DNA of 16,639 nt from Kiritimatiellales bacterium (GCA_030625905.1 DAOUQA010000015.1:1-16639), one strand, 5' to 3'. Positions 7,431 to 15,501 are shown, counted from the stretch's first letter. Notes: generated by a model not told the origin, from the sequence alone. Numbers and translations: made by a program.

Positions 7431-7483
7431 TGTACACCAACGCCTTTTTTTTATACAAGATACTCGAATCTTCTCCTTGATAT
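7429..7483 (+). promoter_or_regulatory. Operator-like block 2 with promoter, upstream of the second sugar operon
   Basis: AATGTACACC (7429-7438), eight bases, then TTTTTTATACAAGA (7447-7460) match block 1 at 1394-1425 with no gap. Beyond the block, CGAA, a TTCTCC or TTTCC run and TGATA also recur with one-base shifts. TACAAG (7454-7459) as -35 and TGATAT (7478-7483) as -10 are 18 bp apart. Transcription would start near 7490, about 50 nt before the ATG at 7539. The shared element suggests both operons respond to one regulator, most simply the PAS-AraC protein at 646-1392. Confidence 0.65.
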
Positions 7484-7538
7484 ATTGCCATCCTATCAAT
7501 CAGAGAAGCGGAAAGAGCTAGAGCCACACAGGGAAGTT

Positions 7539-8711
7539 ATGAAGCTGGGTAGAACGTTGAAAATGGGCATGGTCGGGGGCGGTCCGGGGGCGTTTATCGG
7601 TGAAGTTCACCGAAAAGCGGTTGGGCTGATTGGCCAAATTGAACTCGTTGGCGGGGCGTTCGACATTGATCCCGCCCAATCCAAGCAATTGGGTAAAGAG
7701 CTGAACCTTAATCCGTCGCGTGTCTACGAAAACTATGGGGAGCTGATCAAGAAGGAGCTTCAGCTTCCGGTCGGTGAGCGCATGGATTTTGTCACGATTT
7801 GCGTGCCGAACAACTGGCATTTCCTGATCGCAAAAGATCTGCTGGAAGCGGACTTCCATGTCCTGTGCGAAAAGCCGATGACCTTGACGACCCAGGAAGC
7901 TCGGGATCTGGTCAACGTTGTTGAAAAAACAGAGCGCATATTCGGGCTGATGCATAACTATACTGGCTACCCGATGGTCAAGTTGGCCAAGGATATGGTC
8001 AGCAACGGCGATCTGGGGGAAATCCGCAAGGTGGTTGTGCGGTATTCGCAGGACTGGTTGGCGACGGCGCTGGAAAAAACCGGGCAGAAGCAGGCGGCCT
8101 GGCGGGTGGATCCCAAGCAGGGCGGAGCCTCGGGCTGTGGCGGTGATATCGGAACCCATGCCGTAAATTTGGCGGAGTATATCAGCGGCCTGAAGATGAC
8201 CCATCTGTGTGCAGAGCTTACGGCTTTTGTGGAAGGGCGCCAATTGGCCGACGATGCCAATTGCCTGATTAAATATGATAATGGAGCGCGCGGCGTTCTT
8301 CATGTCAGCCAGATTGCGGCCGGCGAAGGAAATAATCTGGCCATTTGGATCTACGGCGAAAAGGGCGGGATTGAATGGAACCAGGAAGAACCCAACACCT
8401 TGCAGCTGAAGCCGCTGGGCGGGCCGGTGCAGGTTTGGATGCGAGGAAACGACTATGTGGCTGCATACAGCGACGCAGCTGGACGCGCAACCCATCTTCC
8501 GGCGGGCCATCCGGAGGGTTTCTACGAAGCCATGGCCACTATTTATCTGAATTTCTCCGACACGGTCCGGGCTCAAATCATGAGCGCCAAGGCGGATCCG
8601 ATCATGTTGGATTTCCCAAATGTAGAAGACGGCTTGCGCGGAATGCTGTTCATTGAGACGTTGCTTGCCAGTGCCGAAAGCGAACAGAAGTGGACCCCAT
8701 TCAAAAACTAG
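7539..8711 (+). CDS. Cytosolic Gfo/Idh/MocA-family oxidoreductase (GGGPGAF type)
   Basis: The 390-residue protein starts at ATG 7539, preceded by AGGGAAG; the upstream TTG 7485 falls in the promoter region. The glycine loop MVGGGPGAFIGEVHRKA (11-27) marks a distinct subfamily of the oxidoreductases, and catalytic EKP is at 111-113. The C-terminal domain contains GASGCGGDIGTHAVNL, with the D and H expected at the active site. No export signal is present. From memory, this subfamily is often paired with a TIM-barrel isomerase, as it is here 18 nt downstream. The pair probably interconverts a sugar and its keto form and then rearranges it, with the exact substrate unknown. It is the first gene after operator-like block 2. 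Confidence 0.9.
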   Translation: MKLGRTLKMGMVGGGPGAFIGEVHRKAVGLIGQIELVGGAFDIDPAQSKQLGKELNLNPSRVYENYGELIKKELQLPVGERMDFVTICVPNNWHFLIAKDLLEADFHVLCEKPMTLTTQEARDLVNVVEKTERIFGLMHNYTGYPMVKLAKDMVSNGDLGEIRKVVVRYSQDWLATALEKTGQKQAAWRVDPKQGGASGCGGDIGTHAVNLAEYISGLKMTHLCAELTAFVEGRQLADDANCLIKYDNGARGVLHVSQIAAGEGNNLAIWIYGEKGGIEWNQEEPNTLQLKPLGGPVQVWMRGNDYVAAYSDAAGRATHLPAGHPEGFYEAMATIYLNFSDTVRAQIMSAKADPIMLDFPNVEDGLRGMLFIETLLASAESEQKWTPFKN

Positions 8712-8729
8712 GCAGAGGAGAGGTTAACG

Positions 8730-9722
8730 ATGGCACGACCTGTAACAATATTCACCGGCCAGTGGGCCGATCTGCCGCTGGAAGAGCTGGCAAAAACCAT
8801 GGCCGGAATTGGCTATGACGGCCTGGAGCTCGCATGCTGGGGGGATCATTTGGATGTCTTTAAGGCCGCTGAGGATATGGACTACTGCCAGAAGCAGAAA
8901 AGGATTCTGGAAAAGCATGGCTTAAAGCTTTTTGCAATCAGCAACCATCTGACAGGGCAGCTCGTATGCGATCTGAACAACGATAGCCGATCCGACGCAT
9001 TTGCCCCTGCCGACTGTGCGGGCGATGCGGAAAAGAAACGTGCATGGGCCGTAGAGGCGATGAAAACAACCGCACGGGCGGCCAAGAACATGGGCGTCAA
9101 GGTGGTCAACGGTTTCACCGGCTCGAGCATATGGCACATGCTGTACAGTTTCCCTCCAGTCAGTGATGAAATGATTGACGAGGGCTTCGAATATTTTGCC
9201 CGGATGTGGAACCCCATCCTGGATGTGTTCGACGAATGCGGCGTGAAGTTTGCGCTGGAAGTGCATCCGACTGAAATTGCGTTCGATACCATCACGGCCA
9301 AAAGAGCATTGGAAGCGATCGGGAATCGCGAAGCCTTTGGTTTTAATTTTGATCCCAGCCATCTGCATTGGCAGAGGGTTGATCCGGTTCGCTTCCTTCA
9401 GGAGTTTTCAAATCGCATCTACCACATGCACATGAAGGATGCTGCGCTTCAATTGGATGGCTATACCGGCATTCTGGCATCGCATCTAAATTTTGGCCAA
9501 CCCGGCCGCGGTTGGGATTTCCGGTCGTTGGGACGGGGCGGCATCGACTTTGAAGAGATTATCCGTATGCTCAACCAAATCGGATATCAAGGGCCGCTTT
9601 CCGTGGAATGGGAGGATTGCGGCATGGATCGAATCCATGGCGCAACAGAATCCTGCGAATTCGTGAAAGCCCTTGATTTTACACCCTCAAACAGTCAGTT
9701 CGACGCGGCATTTGACCAGTAG
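8730..9722 (+). CDS. Cytosolic sugar phosphate isomerase/epimerase-like TIM barrel
   Basis: The 330-residue protein has a strong ribosome site (AGGAGAGG) before the ATG and no signal peptide. It belongs to the xylose-isomerase-like TIM-barrel superfamily but is longer than the 262-residue paralogue at 5153. The beginning, TIFTGQWADLPLEEL, and LELACWGDHLDV (33-44) form the first two strands. Probable metal ligands are E177 (LEVHP), D208 (NFDPSHLHW), H232 and H234 (YHMHMKD) and E293 or E295 (VEWED). A loop near 240-265 (GYTGILASHLNFG) would lie over the active site. It forms a two-gene unit with the preceding oxidoreductase, so the product of that enzyme is its likely substrate. The reaction type (isomerase, epimerase, dehydratase or keto-glycoside lyase) is open. 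Confidence 0.88.
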   Translation: MARPVTIFTGQWADLPLEELAKTMAGIGYDGLELACWGDHLDVFKAAEDMDYCQKQKRILEKHGLKLFAISNHLTGQLVCDLNNDSRSDAFAPADCAGDAEKKRAWAVEAMKTTARAAKNMGVKVVNGFTGSSIWHMLYSFPPVSDEMIDEGFEYFARMWNPILDVFDECGVKFALEVHPTEIAFDTITAKRALEAIGNREAFGFNFDPSHLHWQRVDPVRFLQEFSNRIYHMHMKDAALQLDGYTGILASHLNFGQPGRGWDFRSLGRGGIDFEEIIRMLNQIGYQGPLSVEWEDCGMDRIHGATESCEFVKALDFTPSNSQFDAAFDQ

Positions 9723-9784
9723 TTTATTGGATGGTTAACTGGATTGGATGAGCGTTAAATTTAATTATTAAAAGGAGTAGACAG

Positions 9785-11164
9785 ATGAATCGAAGAGAAT
9801 CTGTACAAACTGCGGCGGCGGCCGTGGCAGCACTTTCAGCCCTTCCCAATTATGTGTTGGGCCAAAAGGGCAAACCTCCGCTCGACCGGAAACTGAATAT
9901 CGCTTGCGTTGGTGTTATGGGGATGGGAAGGAGCAACTTGCATGCTGTATGCATGCCGTTGAGCGAAAGAAAAGAGGGCGATTGGCCGAATGAGGATTCA
10001 CAGAACATTGTTGCGCTGTGCGATGTCGATTGGAATCGCGCAAAACACTCCTTTGACGAATATCCCGAAGCCAAACGCTACAGGGATTACCGTGTCATGC
10101 TGAAAGAGATGGGTGACGAGATCGATGCGGTCATGATTGCCACTCCGGACCACACCCATGCCTGCATCGCGATGGAGGCGATGCGCCGGGGAAAGCATGT
10201 TTTTGTGCAGAAACCACTGACGCGGACGCTCCATGAGGCACGTGTATTGACCGAGGCTGCCCGCAAATATGGCGTTGTGACCCAAATGGGCAACCAGGGG
10301 CACAGCGGGGAAGGCATCCGTCGGGTTTGCGAGTGGATCTGGGATGGCGCAATCGGCGATGTGCGCGAGGTGCATGCCTGGACAGACCGTCCAATTTGGC
10401 CGCAACCCGTGGCCCGACCACAGGATACACCACCTGTTCCCGAAACGCTGGATTGGGATACATGGCTGGGGCCGGCTCCTTATCGCCCCTATCATCCTTC
10501 CTACCAGCCGTTCGCTTGGAGAGGGTGGGTGGATTTTGGAACAGGCGCATTGGGCGATATGGCCTGCCATATTCTCGACCCGGTCTTCTGGGCATTGAAA
10601 CTGAAGTATCCCACCAGTGTCGAGGCGAGTTGTGCAAGGATCCAGGGGAAAGAGTATCCCGAAAGCTATCCGGCCGCCTCGATTATCCATTATGAATTTC
10701 CTGCGAGGGAAGGCATGCCGGAAGTCAAGGTGCATTGGTATGATGGCGGATTGCTGCCGGAACGACCTGCCGAACTGGAAAAAGGCCGGCGCATGGGTGA
10801 AGGCGGCCAAGGTGCAATCTTTGTCGGCGACAAAGGGAAGCTGATGTGCGGCTCTTATGGTAGAAGCCCGCAGTTGATTCCATACGCAGCAATGAAGGCG
10901 TACCAAAAACCTGAACCGACCATTCCACGGGTTAAGGGAGGCCGGCACGAAATGGATTGGGTTAACGCCATCAAGGAAGGAAGGCAGCCAAGCTCGAACT
11001 TCGACAATTCCGGCCCTTTTTCGGAAATGGTCTTGGTGGGCACTCTGGCACAGCTCTCCCCGGGAAAGAAACTGTTGTGGGATGGCGCAAATATGCAGGT
11101 GACCAATATTCCCGAACTGAGCAAATACATCAATCCGCCCTGCCGCGAAGGATGGCATTTGTAG
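9785..11164 (+). CDS. Exported Gfo/Idh/MocA-family oxidoreductase (Tat-type)
   Basis: The 459-residue protein starts at ATG 9785, with AAAAGGAG 8 nt upstream. The N-terminus NRRESVQ followed by an alanine-rich segment and a VLGQ cleavage-like site looks like a Tat signal, though a serine replaces the usual aromatic residue. The glycine loop GVMGMG is at 43-48, ATPDHTHA near 119-126, QKP at 142-144 and GDMACH in the C-terminal domain (D258, H262). This QKP plus DM(A/G)CH pattern is shared with the exported enzyme at 2748, so they are closer to each other than to the cytosolic paralogues. It is preceded by a 62-bp AT-rich gap without a clear promoter and followed by a pseudogene scar, so it may once have headed a longer operon. 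Confidence 0.87.
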   Translation: MNRRESVQTAAAAVAALSALPNYVLGQKGKPPLDRKLNIACVGVMGMGRSNLHAVCMPLSERKEGDWPNEDSQNIVALCDVDWNRAKHSFDEYPEAKRYRDYRVMLKEMGDEIDAVMIATPDHTHACIAMEAMRRGKHVFVQKPLTRTLHEARVLTEAARKYGVVTQMGNQGHSGEGIRRVCEWIWDGAIGDVREVHAWTDRPIWPQPVARPQDTPPVPETLDWDTWLGPAPYRPYHPSYQPFAWRGWVDFGTGALGDMACHILDPVFWALKLKYPTSVEASCARIQGKEYPESYPAASIIHYEFPAREGMPEVKVHWYDGGLLPERPAELEKGRRMGEGGQGAIFVGDKGKLMCGSYGRSPQLIPYAAMKAYQKPEPTIPRVKGGRHEMDWVNAIKEGRQPSSNFDNSGPFSEMVLVGTLAQLSPGKKLLWDGANMQVTNIPELSKYINPPCREGWHL

Positions 11165-11202
11165 AACCCGCTGGTATGGTTCACTTAAACGACAGGAGTG
11201 CC

Positions 11203-11463
11203 ATGCATAGGAAAAAATAACGCGGCTTGTTTTGGCGTTATTTTTAACGGGGATAACCCTGGCAATTTGAAGCCGACCGGATGGAAGGATCTGTTCGATC
11301 CAGAACGTTCCAATGCCACGTCCAAGAAAAACAGTTGGGCAATGGAAGATGGCGCGATGGTTTGCAAAAACAAAGGGAACATCTGGACGGTGGCTGGATA
11401 TTCGGATTTTGTGCTCGATTTCGAATTCAAGCTGGACAAAAAAACAGACCGTGGAGCCGCTTG
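11203..11463 (+). pseudogene. Frameshifted, truncated DUF1080 (3-keto-disaccharide hydrolase) gene
   Basis: A start (AGGAG then ATG 11203) gives MHRKK and then TAA. If one A is restored in the A6 run at 11212-11217, the frame reads on as a fine signal peptide: M-H-R-K-K-I then TRLVLALFLTGITLA, up to a TGA at 11268. The mature part continues in yet another frame from about 11267: GWKDLFDPERSNA, SWAMEDGAM, IWTVAGYSDFVLDFEFKLDK. This is typical of the N-terminal half of a single DUF1080 domain. The family sequence stops after KKTDRGA near 11457 and the rest of the gene is missing. Two frameshifts plus truncation make a functional product very unlikely. Confidence 0.75.
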
Positions 11464-11550
11464 CAAATTGGTCATCAGCGCCGCAGCAATCCGCGCTATC
11501 GACACGGCCACGACAAGTTGATTGATGAAGTCGGTCTGCTGGGTCGGATC
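11464..11550 (+). pseudogene. 29-codon fragment of a Gfo/Idh/MocA oxidoreductase gene
   Basis: In the frame starting CAA 11464 the translation is QIGHQRRSNPRY, then 17 more residues through DEVGLLGRI. It aligns without gaps to residues 161-189 of the intact oxidoreductase at 11718, with 21 of 29 residues identical by my count. Codon choice differs clearly between the two (for example CAA ATT GGT CAT against CAG ATC GGC CAC), so this is an old paralogue and not a recent copy. It is joined directly to the broken DUF1080 gene in a different frame. The order DUF1080 then oxidoreductase mirrors the intact pair at 1478-4070. Confidence 0.75.
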
Positions 11551-11558
11551 GCGGCCAC

Positions 11559-11618
11559 CGCCACGATGAACGGTTGCTCGACGAGGCTCGGGCAAGGATC
11601 AAGGAAAACCAAAAATAG
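11559..11618 (+). other. Possible C-terminal coding fragment of unknown gene
   Basis: After the oxidoreductase fragment, a third frame reads RHDERLLDEARARIKENQK and then TAG at 11616. The charged, helical composition looks like a genuine protein end, but I cannot assign a family and it may be chance. From here to 11718 there is about 100 bp of non-coding DNA holding the ribosome site of the next gene and no convincing promoter. Confidence 0.25.
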
Positions 11619-11717
11619 GCGAATCCGATGGAAATGTGACGATGTTTTCGCAAGACATGCGCCGGGAACGGGGATATGCTGTCCCGCTTTGAATAGAGAA
11701 AAGACTAGGGGAACGAT

Positions 11718-13049
11718 ATGGAAGTGAACAGGACAAAATTCATGCAGTCGGCCACGGCGCTGGGCATGCTGGCCACGCTCAAGGCACAGGCGGTGGAAAA
11801 CGCGGAGCTGGCGGCAATAAAGAATCCCGACCAGCTCAATATTGCGTTGATCGGCGCCGGGGCGGAGGGCCGCATTCTCACGGAGGCTTGCCTGCGCATT
11901 CCGGGCATCCGCTTCAAGGCCATCTGCGATATCTGGAGCTATTCCCAGCGCTACTCCCAGCGCTACCTCAAGAAATACGGCCACGAAGTGAACGTCTACG
12001 AGGACTACCGCGAGCTGCTGGCCAACGAAAAGGATCTTGATGCCGTCATCGTGGCTTCCCCCGACTGGATGCACGCCGAACAGGCCAACGCCTGCATGGA
12101 GGCCGGGCTGCACGTCTACTGCGAAAAGGAAATGTCGAACTCGCTGGAAAAAGCGGCCAGCATTGTGCACAAGCAACACGAAACCGGAAAGATCGTCCAG
12201 ATCGGCCACCAGCGCCGCTCCAACCCGCGCTACATCCACGCCATCGAAAAACTCATCCACGAGGTTGGCCTGATCGGCCAGGTCACCAACTCCACCGCGC
12301 AGTGGAACCGGGCGCGGGCCGACGACCTCGGCTGGCCCAAGAAATACGAGATGGATGCCGCCATGCTCGAAAAATACGGCTATGACACGATGTCCGAATT
12401 CCGCAACTGGCGCTGGTACAAAAAATATGGCGGCGGGCCGATCGTCGACCTCGGTTCGCACCAGATCGACCTCTACGAATGGGTCTGGGGCGTCAACCCC
12501 AAGTCGGTGATCGCTTCCGGCGGGATCGACTTCTATCCCAACCACGAGTGGTACGACAACGTTATGTGCATCTATGAATACGAAACCCCCAAAGGCATGG
12601 CGCGCGCCTACTACGAAACGCTCACCACCACCAGCCACCGCAGTTTTTCCGAAGCCTTCCGCGGCATCTACGGAACCATCGAGATTGCCGAGGTGCCCCA
12701 GCGCGGAAACGCCGTCCTGCGCGAAGCCCAGGCTCCCGACTGGATGCCCTACGTTGAACAGGGACTGATCAAGGCCGAAGCCGCGCCGATCCGCCAATCC
12801 TCCACCAAGAATGTCGCCGTCGATGTGCGCGTCAGTGCCGAGGCCGGCAAGTGGCCGCTGCCCATCGACCTCGCCAAGCCCGCCCACCAGCCGCACCTCG
12901 AAAACTTTTTCAACGCCATCCGCCACGACATCCCGCTCAATTGCCCCGTCGAAAAGGGCTACGAAACCGCCGTTGCAGTCCTAGCGGCCAACCGGGCGGT
13001 GGCCACCAACCAAAAGATTGAATTCAAAGAATTGGACTTTATCGCGTGA
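11718..13049 (+). CDS. Gfo/Idh/MocA-family oxidoreductase with degenerate export signal
   Basis: The 443-residue protein starts at ATG 11718 after AGGGGA. Its N-terminus NRTKFMQSATALGML resembles a Tat signal in which the second arginine is threonine, so export by Tat is doubtful. The glycine loop GAGAEG is at 46-51 and ASPDWMHA near 113-120. The usual EKP motif reads CEKEM (135-139): the catalytic lysine K137 is kept but the proline is replaced by glutamate. The C-terminal domain has PIVDLGSHQIDLYEW (D244, H248) and a WRWYKKYGGG segment. Substrate unknown. Its stop TGA overlaps the GTG start of the cytochrome gene, implying coupled translation and a shared process. A relic of a related gene lies just upstream. 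Confidence 0.87.
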   Translation: MEVNRTKFMQSATALGMLATLKAQAVENAELAAIKNPDQLNIALIGAGAEGRILTEACLRIPGIRFKAICDIWSYSQRYSQRYLKKYGHEVNVYEDYRELLANEKDLDAVIVASPDWMHAEQANACMEAGLHVYCEKEMSNSLEKAASIVHKQHETGKIVQIGHQRRSNPRYIHAIEKLIHEVGLIGQVTNSTAQWNRARADDLGWPKKYEMDAAMLEKYGYDTMSEFRNWRWYKKYGGGPIVDLGSHQIDLYEWVWGVNPKSVIASGGIDFYPNHEWYDNVMCIYEYETPKGMARAYYETLTTTSHRSFSEAFRGIYGTIEIAEVPQRGNAVLREAQAPDWMPYVEQGLIKAEAAPIRQSSTKNVAVDVRVSAEAGKWPLPIDLAKPAHQPHLENFFNAIRHDIPLNCPVEKGYETAVAVLAANRAVATNQKIEFKELDFIA

Positions 13050-15496
13050 AAACAAAACAGCTGATTTTTCCAATGCTGGGCATGCTGGTGGTGGCGGCTG
13101 GCGCGAACCATTTCGATGGCAGCCAAACCGTACCGGTGCACCGCATTCCGCTGGTCGATGCCGACGGGCAGAAGATTGTCGACACGGTTCCCGACGCCAT
13201 GCCGTTTTCGGCTCGGCAGACCTGCGGCGCGTGCCACGACTACGAAGCCATCCACGGCGGCACGCACTTTAGCGGCGCAAAACCCAACCACCCAACCGAA
13301 CCGTGGATCGCGGTGAACGAAGCGACCGGCACGCAGGTTCCCGCCGACCGCATGAACCTCTCCGCGTGGGAATTCACCAAACGATTTGGTCGCCACTTAC
13401 CCGGCGGCGGCATCAGCGATCCGGCAGATAAGCTAGCCAATCCCGATGCCCGGTGGGATATTTCCGGCGGCCTCGAAATCAACTGCCTCGCTTGCCACAG
13501 CCAGTCGCACCGCCAGGATCCCACCGAATGGGCTAAGCAGATTGGTCGCGAAAACTTTCGCTGGGCCGCAACGGCGGCGGCAGGAATTGGCGAAGTGCCC
13601 GGCATGGCTTCGCGCCTGCCCGACTGGTGGAATATATACACCGGTGCCGACCCCGACGATTCCGTTTTCGCTGTCCCACCGTCGATCAACTACGACACCT
13701 CACTTTTCGACTCCAAGCACCGGATGTGGTTCGACATTGGAAAACCGCAGGATTCCAGCTGCCTGCAGTGCCACTCCACCTATCCCGTCGGAACGCCCCG
13801 CATGGAGCTGCAGCCCGATGTGCATACCGCCGCCGGACTCGCCTGCATCGACTGCCACCGCAACGGCGAAGACCATCAAATCCTGCGCGGCGACACCGAG
13901 GCCATGAGCTGCGAAACCTGCCACACGCAAACCGGCGAGCTTGGCGCACCGATCGCCGCCCACAAGGGGTTGCCGCCCGTCCATTTCGAAAAGATGACCT
14001 GCACCGCCTGCCACTCCGGAGCCGGGGAGCAGGGGCTGGTGCGCACCTCGCGCGCCAACCGTCTCGGCATCCATGGCCGAGCGCAGTGGTTCACCGAGTC
14101 GCCCTTCATCGTCGAGCCGGTTTTCGTGAAAAACGCCGAGGGCAAGATTGAGCCGCGCCGCATGATGTGGCCGGCCTACTGGGCCTATGCCGACGGCATC
14201 CCCATCGACGAAGATTTGGTGGCGCAGGCGGCGGTGGGCGTGCTTGATGCCGCGCAGCAGGTTGGGGCCATTCTCGCCAAGCTGGCCGCTTCGGGCAACG
14301 CGCCGGGCGAGCCGCTCTACGCCGCCCAAGGCACCCTCTACCGCCGCAACACCGACGGCGACCTCGACCTTGCGGGAAGCATGAATACCCCGGACGCTTT
14401 TGTCTGGGTCACCGAAACCAACATGCTCTCCACCATTCCCGAATTCGATGCGGAGGCCGAGGAGATCGACTACGATGCGGAAGGCACCATCGTCGCCATC
14501 ATGGATGCGCTCGATGCCATGCTGGTTACCCAGGGCAAACGATTCACCAAGGATGTCGAGGGCTACCTGACGAAAACCAACTCTGCGCTTGCAACGGGGT
14601 GGTATGCTTCGAACGGTCGGCCGATCGTTTCGCCGTTCGTTAAACGGGCGGTTTCCGATACGGTCGGAACCTCCTTTTCGCTCAACGAAGAGCAACTGGC
14701 TCTCATGCTCAAAAAACTGGGTAGCACGGCCTGCTATGTTTCCAATGGTCGGAAGTTTACCCTCGATGCGGAAGGGCAATTGGTCGATTCCAATGCCCCC
14801 TTTGCCGATCCGGTCTCCTGGCCGTTGGGGCACGACGTGCGCCCCGAAGCGCAAGCGCTCGGAGCCAAAGGCTGCGAAGATTGCCATTCGCCCGACTCCT
14901 CCTTCCTCTTTGGTAGTGTGGCCGCCACCGGGCCGTTGCTGACCGACCGCGCCAAAACGATTCCAATGTATGAATTCCAAGGATTGGAAAGCGGCTTTAA
15001 TAAAATGTTTGGGCTCACCTTTAAGGTGCGCAATGCCTTCAAGGGCGTCTTGGGAATTATCGCCGCGCTGCTCGGCCTGATTGCCCTGGCGGTCGGCCTG
15101 CCCGCCCTCTATAAACTAATGGGAAAATGGGAAAACACTAAAATCCGAGGACTGACCCCTCTGGTGACCCCTCTGGGGGTGGCCTGCATGGCGGTGCTCG
15201 CCGTCACTGGATTCGGCATGGGCTGGCTGGGTGGATTTGCGCTATTGGTCCATGCGGCCTTTGGCGGACTCTATGCCGCCGTGCTGGTTTTGTGGGTGCT
15301 GCCGCGTGCGAAATCCGGAGGGCTTTGGTTCTGGATGCTGCCGCTTTGCGGCATCGTTTTGATTCTAAGTGTTTTGCTGGCCATGTTTCCAATCCTTGGA
15401 AGCGAAGGCCAGCAAATCTGTATTTCGGTCCACCGCTGGGCCGCCGTTTTGACGGTGGTTTCGGCAGTGGGGTGCTTCGTTGCAAAGAAGAGGTGA
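13046..15496 (+). CDS. Seven-haem c-type cytochrome with C-terminal membrane domain
   Basis: The 816-residue protein starts at GTG 13046 in a GTGA overlap and has no good ribosome site of its own, so it likely depends on translation of the gene before it. Residues 5-20 form a signal or anchor helix. Seven CxxCH haem-binding motifs lie at C60, C147, C239, C267, C289, C319 and C610, each followed by its histidine. The long 330-605 region between the sixth and seventh has no haem. About five membrane helices follow (near 665-690, 705-727, 729-752, 760-783, 790-810). Two intramembrane histidines, H736 (LLVHAAFGG) and H796 (SVHRWAA), could bind b-haem or form a quinol site. A role in passing electrons between quinone and periplasmic or outside partners is inferred. 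I cannot name the family. Confidence 0.88.
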   Translation: MKTKQLIFPMLGMLVVAAGANHFDGSQTVPVHRIPLVDADGQKIVDTVPDAMPFSARQTCGACHDYEAIHGGTHFSGAKPNHPTEPWIAVNEATGTQVPADRMNLSAWEFTKRFGRHLPGGGISDPADKLANPDARWDISGGLEINCLACHSQSHRQDPTEWAKQIGRENFRWAATAAAGIGEVPGMASRLPDWWNIYTGADPDDSVFAVPPSINYDTSLFDSKHRMWFDIGKPQDSSCLQCHSTYPVGTPRMELQPDVHTAAGLACIDCHRNGEDHQILRGDTEAMSCETCHTQTGELGAPIAAHKGLPPVHFEKMTCTACHSGAGEQGLVRTSRANRLGIHGRAQWFTESPFIVEPVFVKNAEGKIEPRRMMWPAYWAYADGIPIDEDLVAQAAVGVLDAAQQVGAILAKLAASGNAPGEPLYAAQGTLYRRNTDGDLDLAGSMNTPDAFVWVTETNMLSTIPEFDAEAEEIDYDAEGTIVAIMDALDAMLVTQGKRFTKDVEGYLTKTNSALATGWYASNGRPIVSPFVKRAVSDTVGTSFSLNEEQLALMLKKLGSTACYVSNGRKFTLDAEGQLVDSNAPFADPVSWPLGHDVRPEAQALGAKGCEDCHSPDSSFLFGSVAATGPLLTDRAKTIPMYEFQGLESGFNKMFGLTFKVRNAFKGVLGIIAALLGLIALAVGLPALYKLMGKWENTKIRGLTPLVTPLGVACMAVLAVTGFGMGWLGGFALLVHAAFGGLYAAVLVLWVLPRAKSGGLWFWMLPLCGIVLILSVLLAMFPILGSEGQQICISVHRWAAVLTVVSAVGCFVAKKR

Positions 15497-15501
15497 GTAG
15501 C

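Noticed and set aside
7485..7538. TTG 7485 as start of the GGGPGAF oxidoreductase
   Set aside because: It lies in the promoter region, the extra residues are not family-like, and ATG 7539 has AGGGAAG upstream.
9998..11653. Very long minus-strand open frame (551 codons), and similar ones at 1487-2701, 11496-12926, 13700-14980 and 15271-16356
   Set aside because: Each lies opposite well-recognised + strand genes, has no family features or ribosome site, and shows the His/Arg/Val-rich composition of antisense translation of GC-rich genes.
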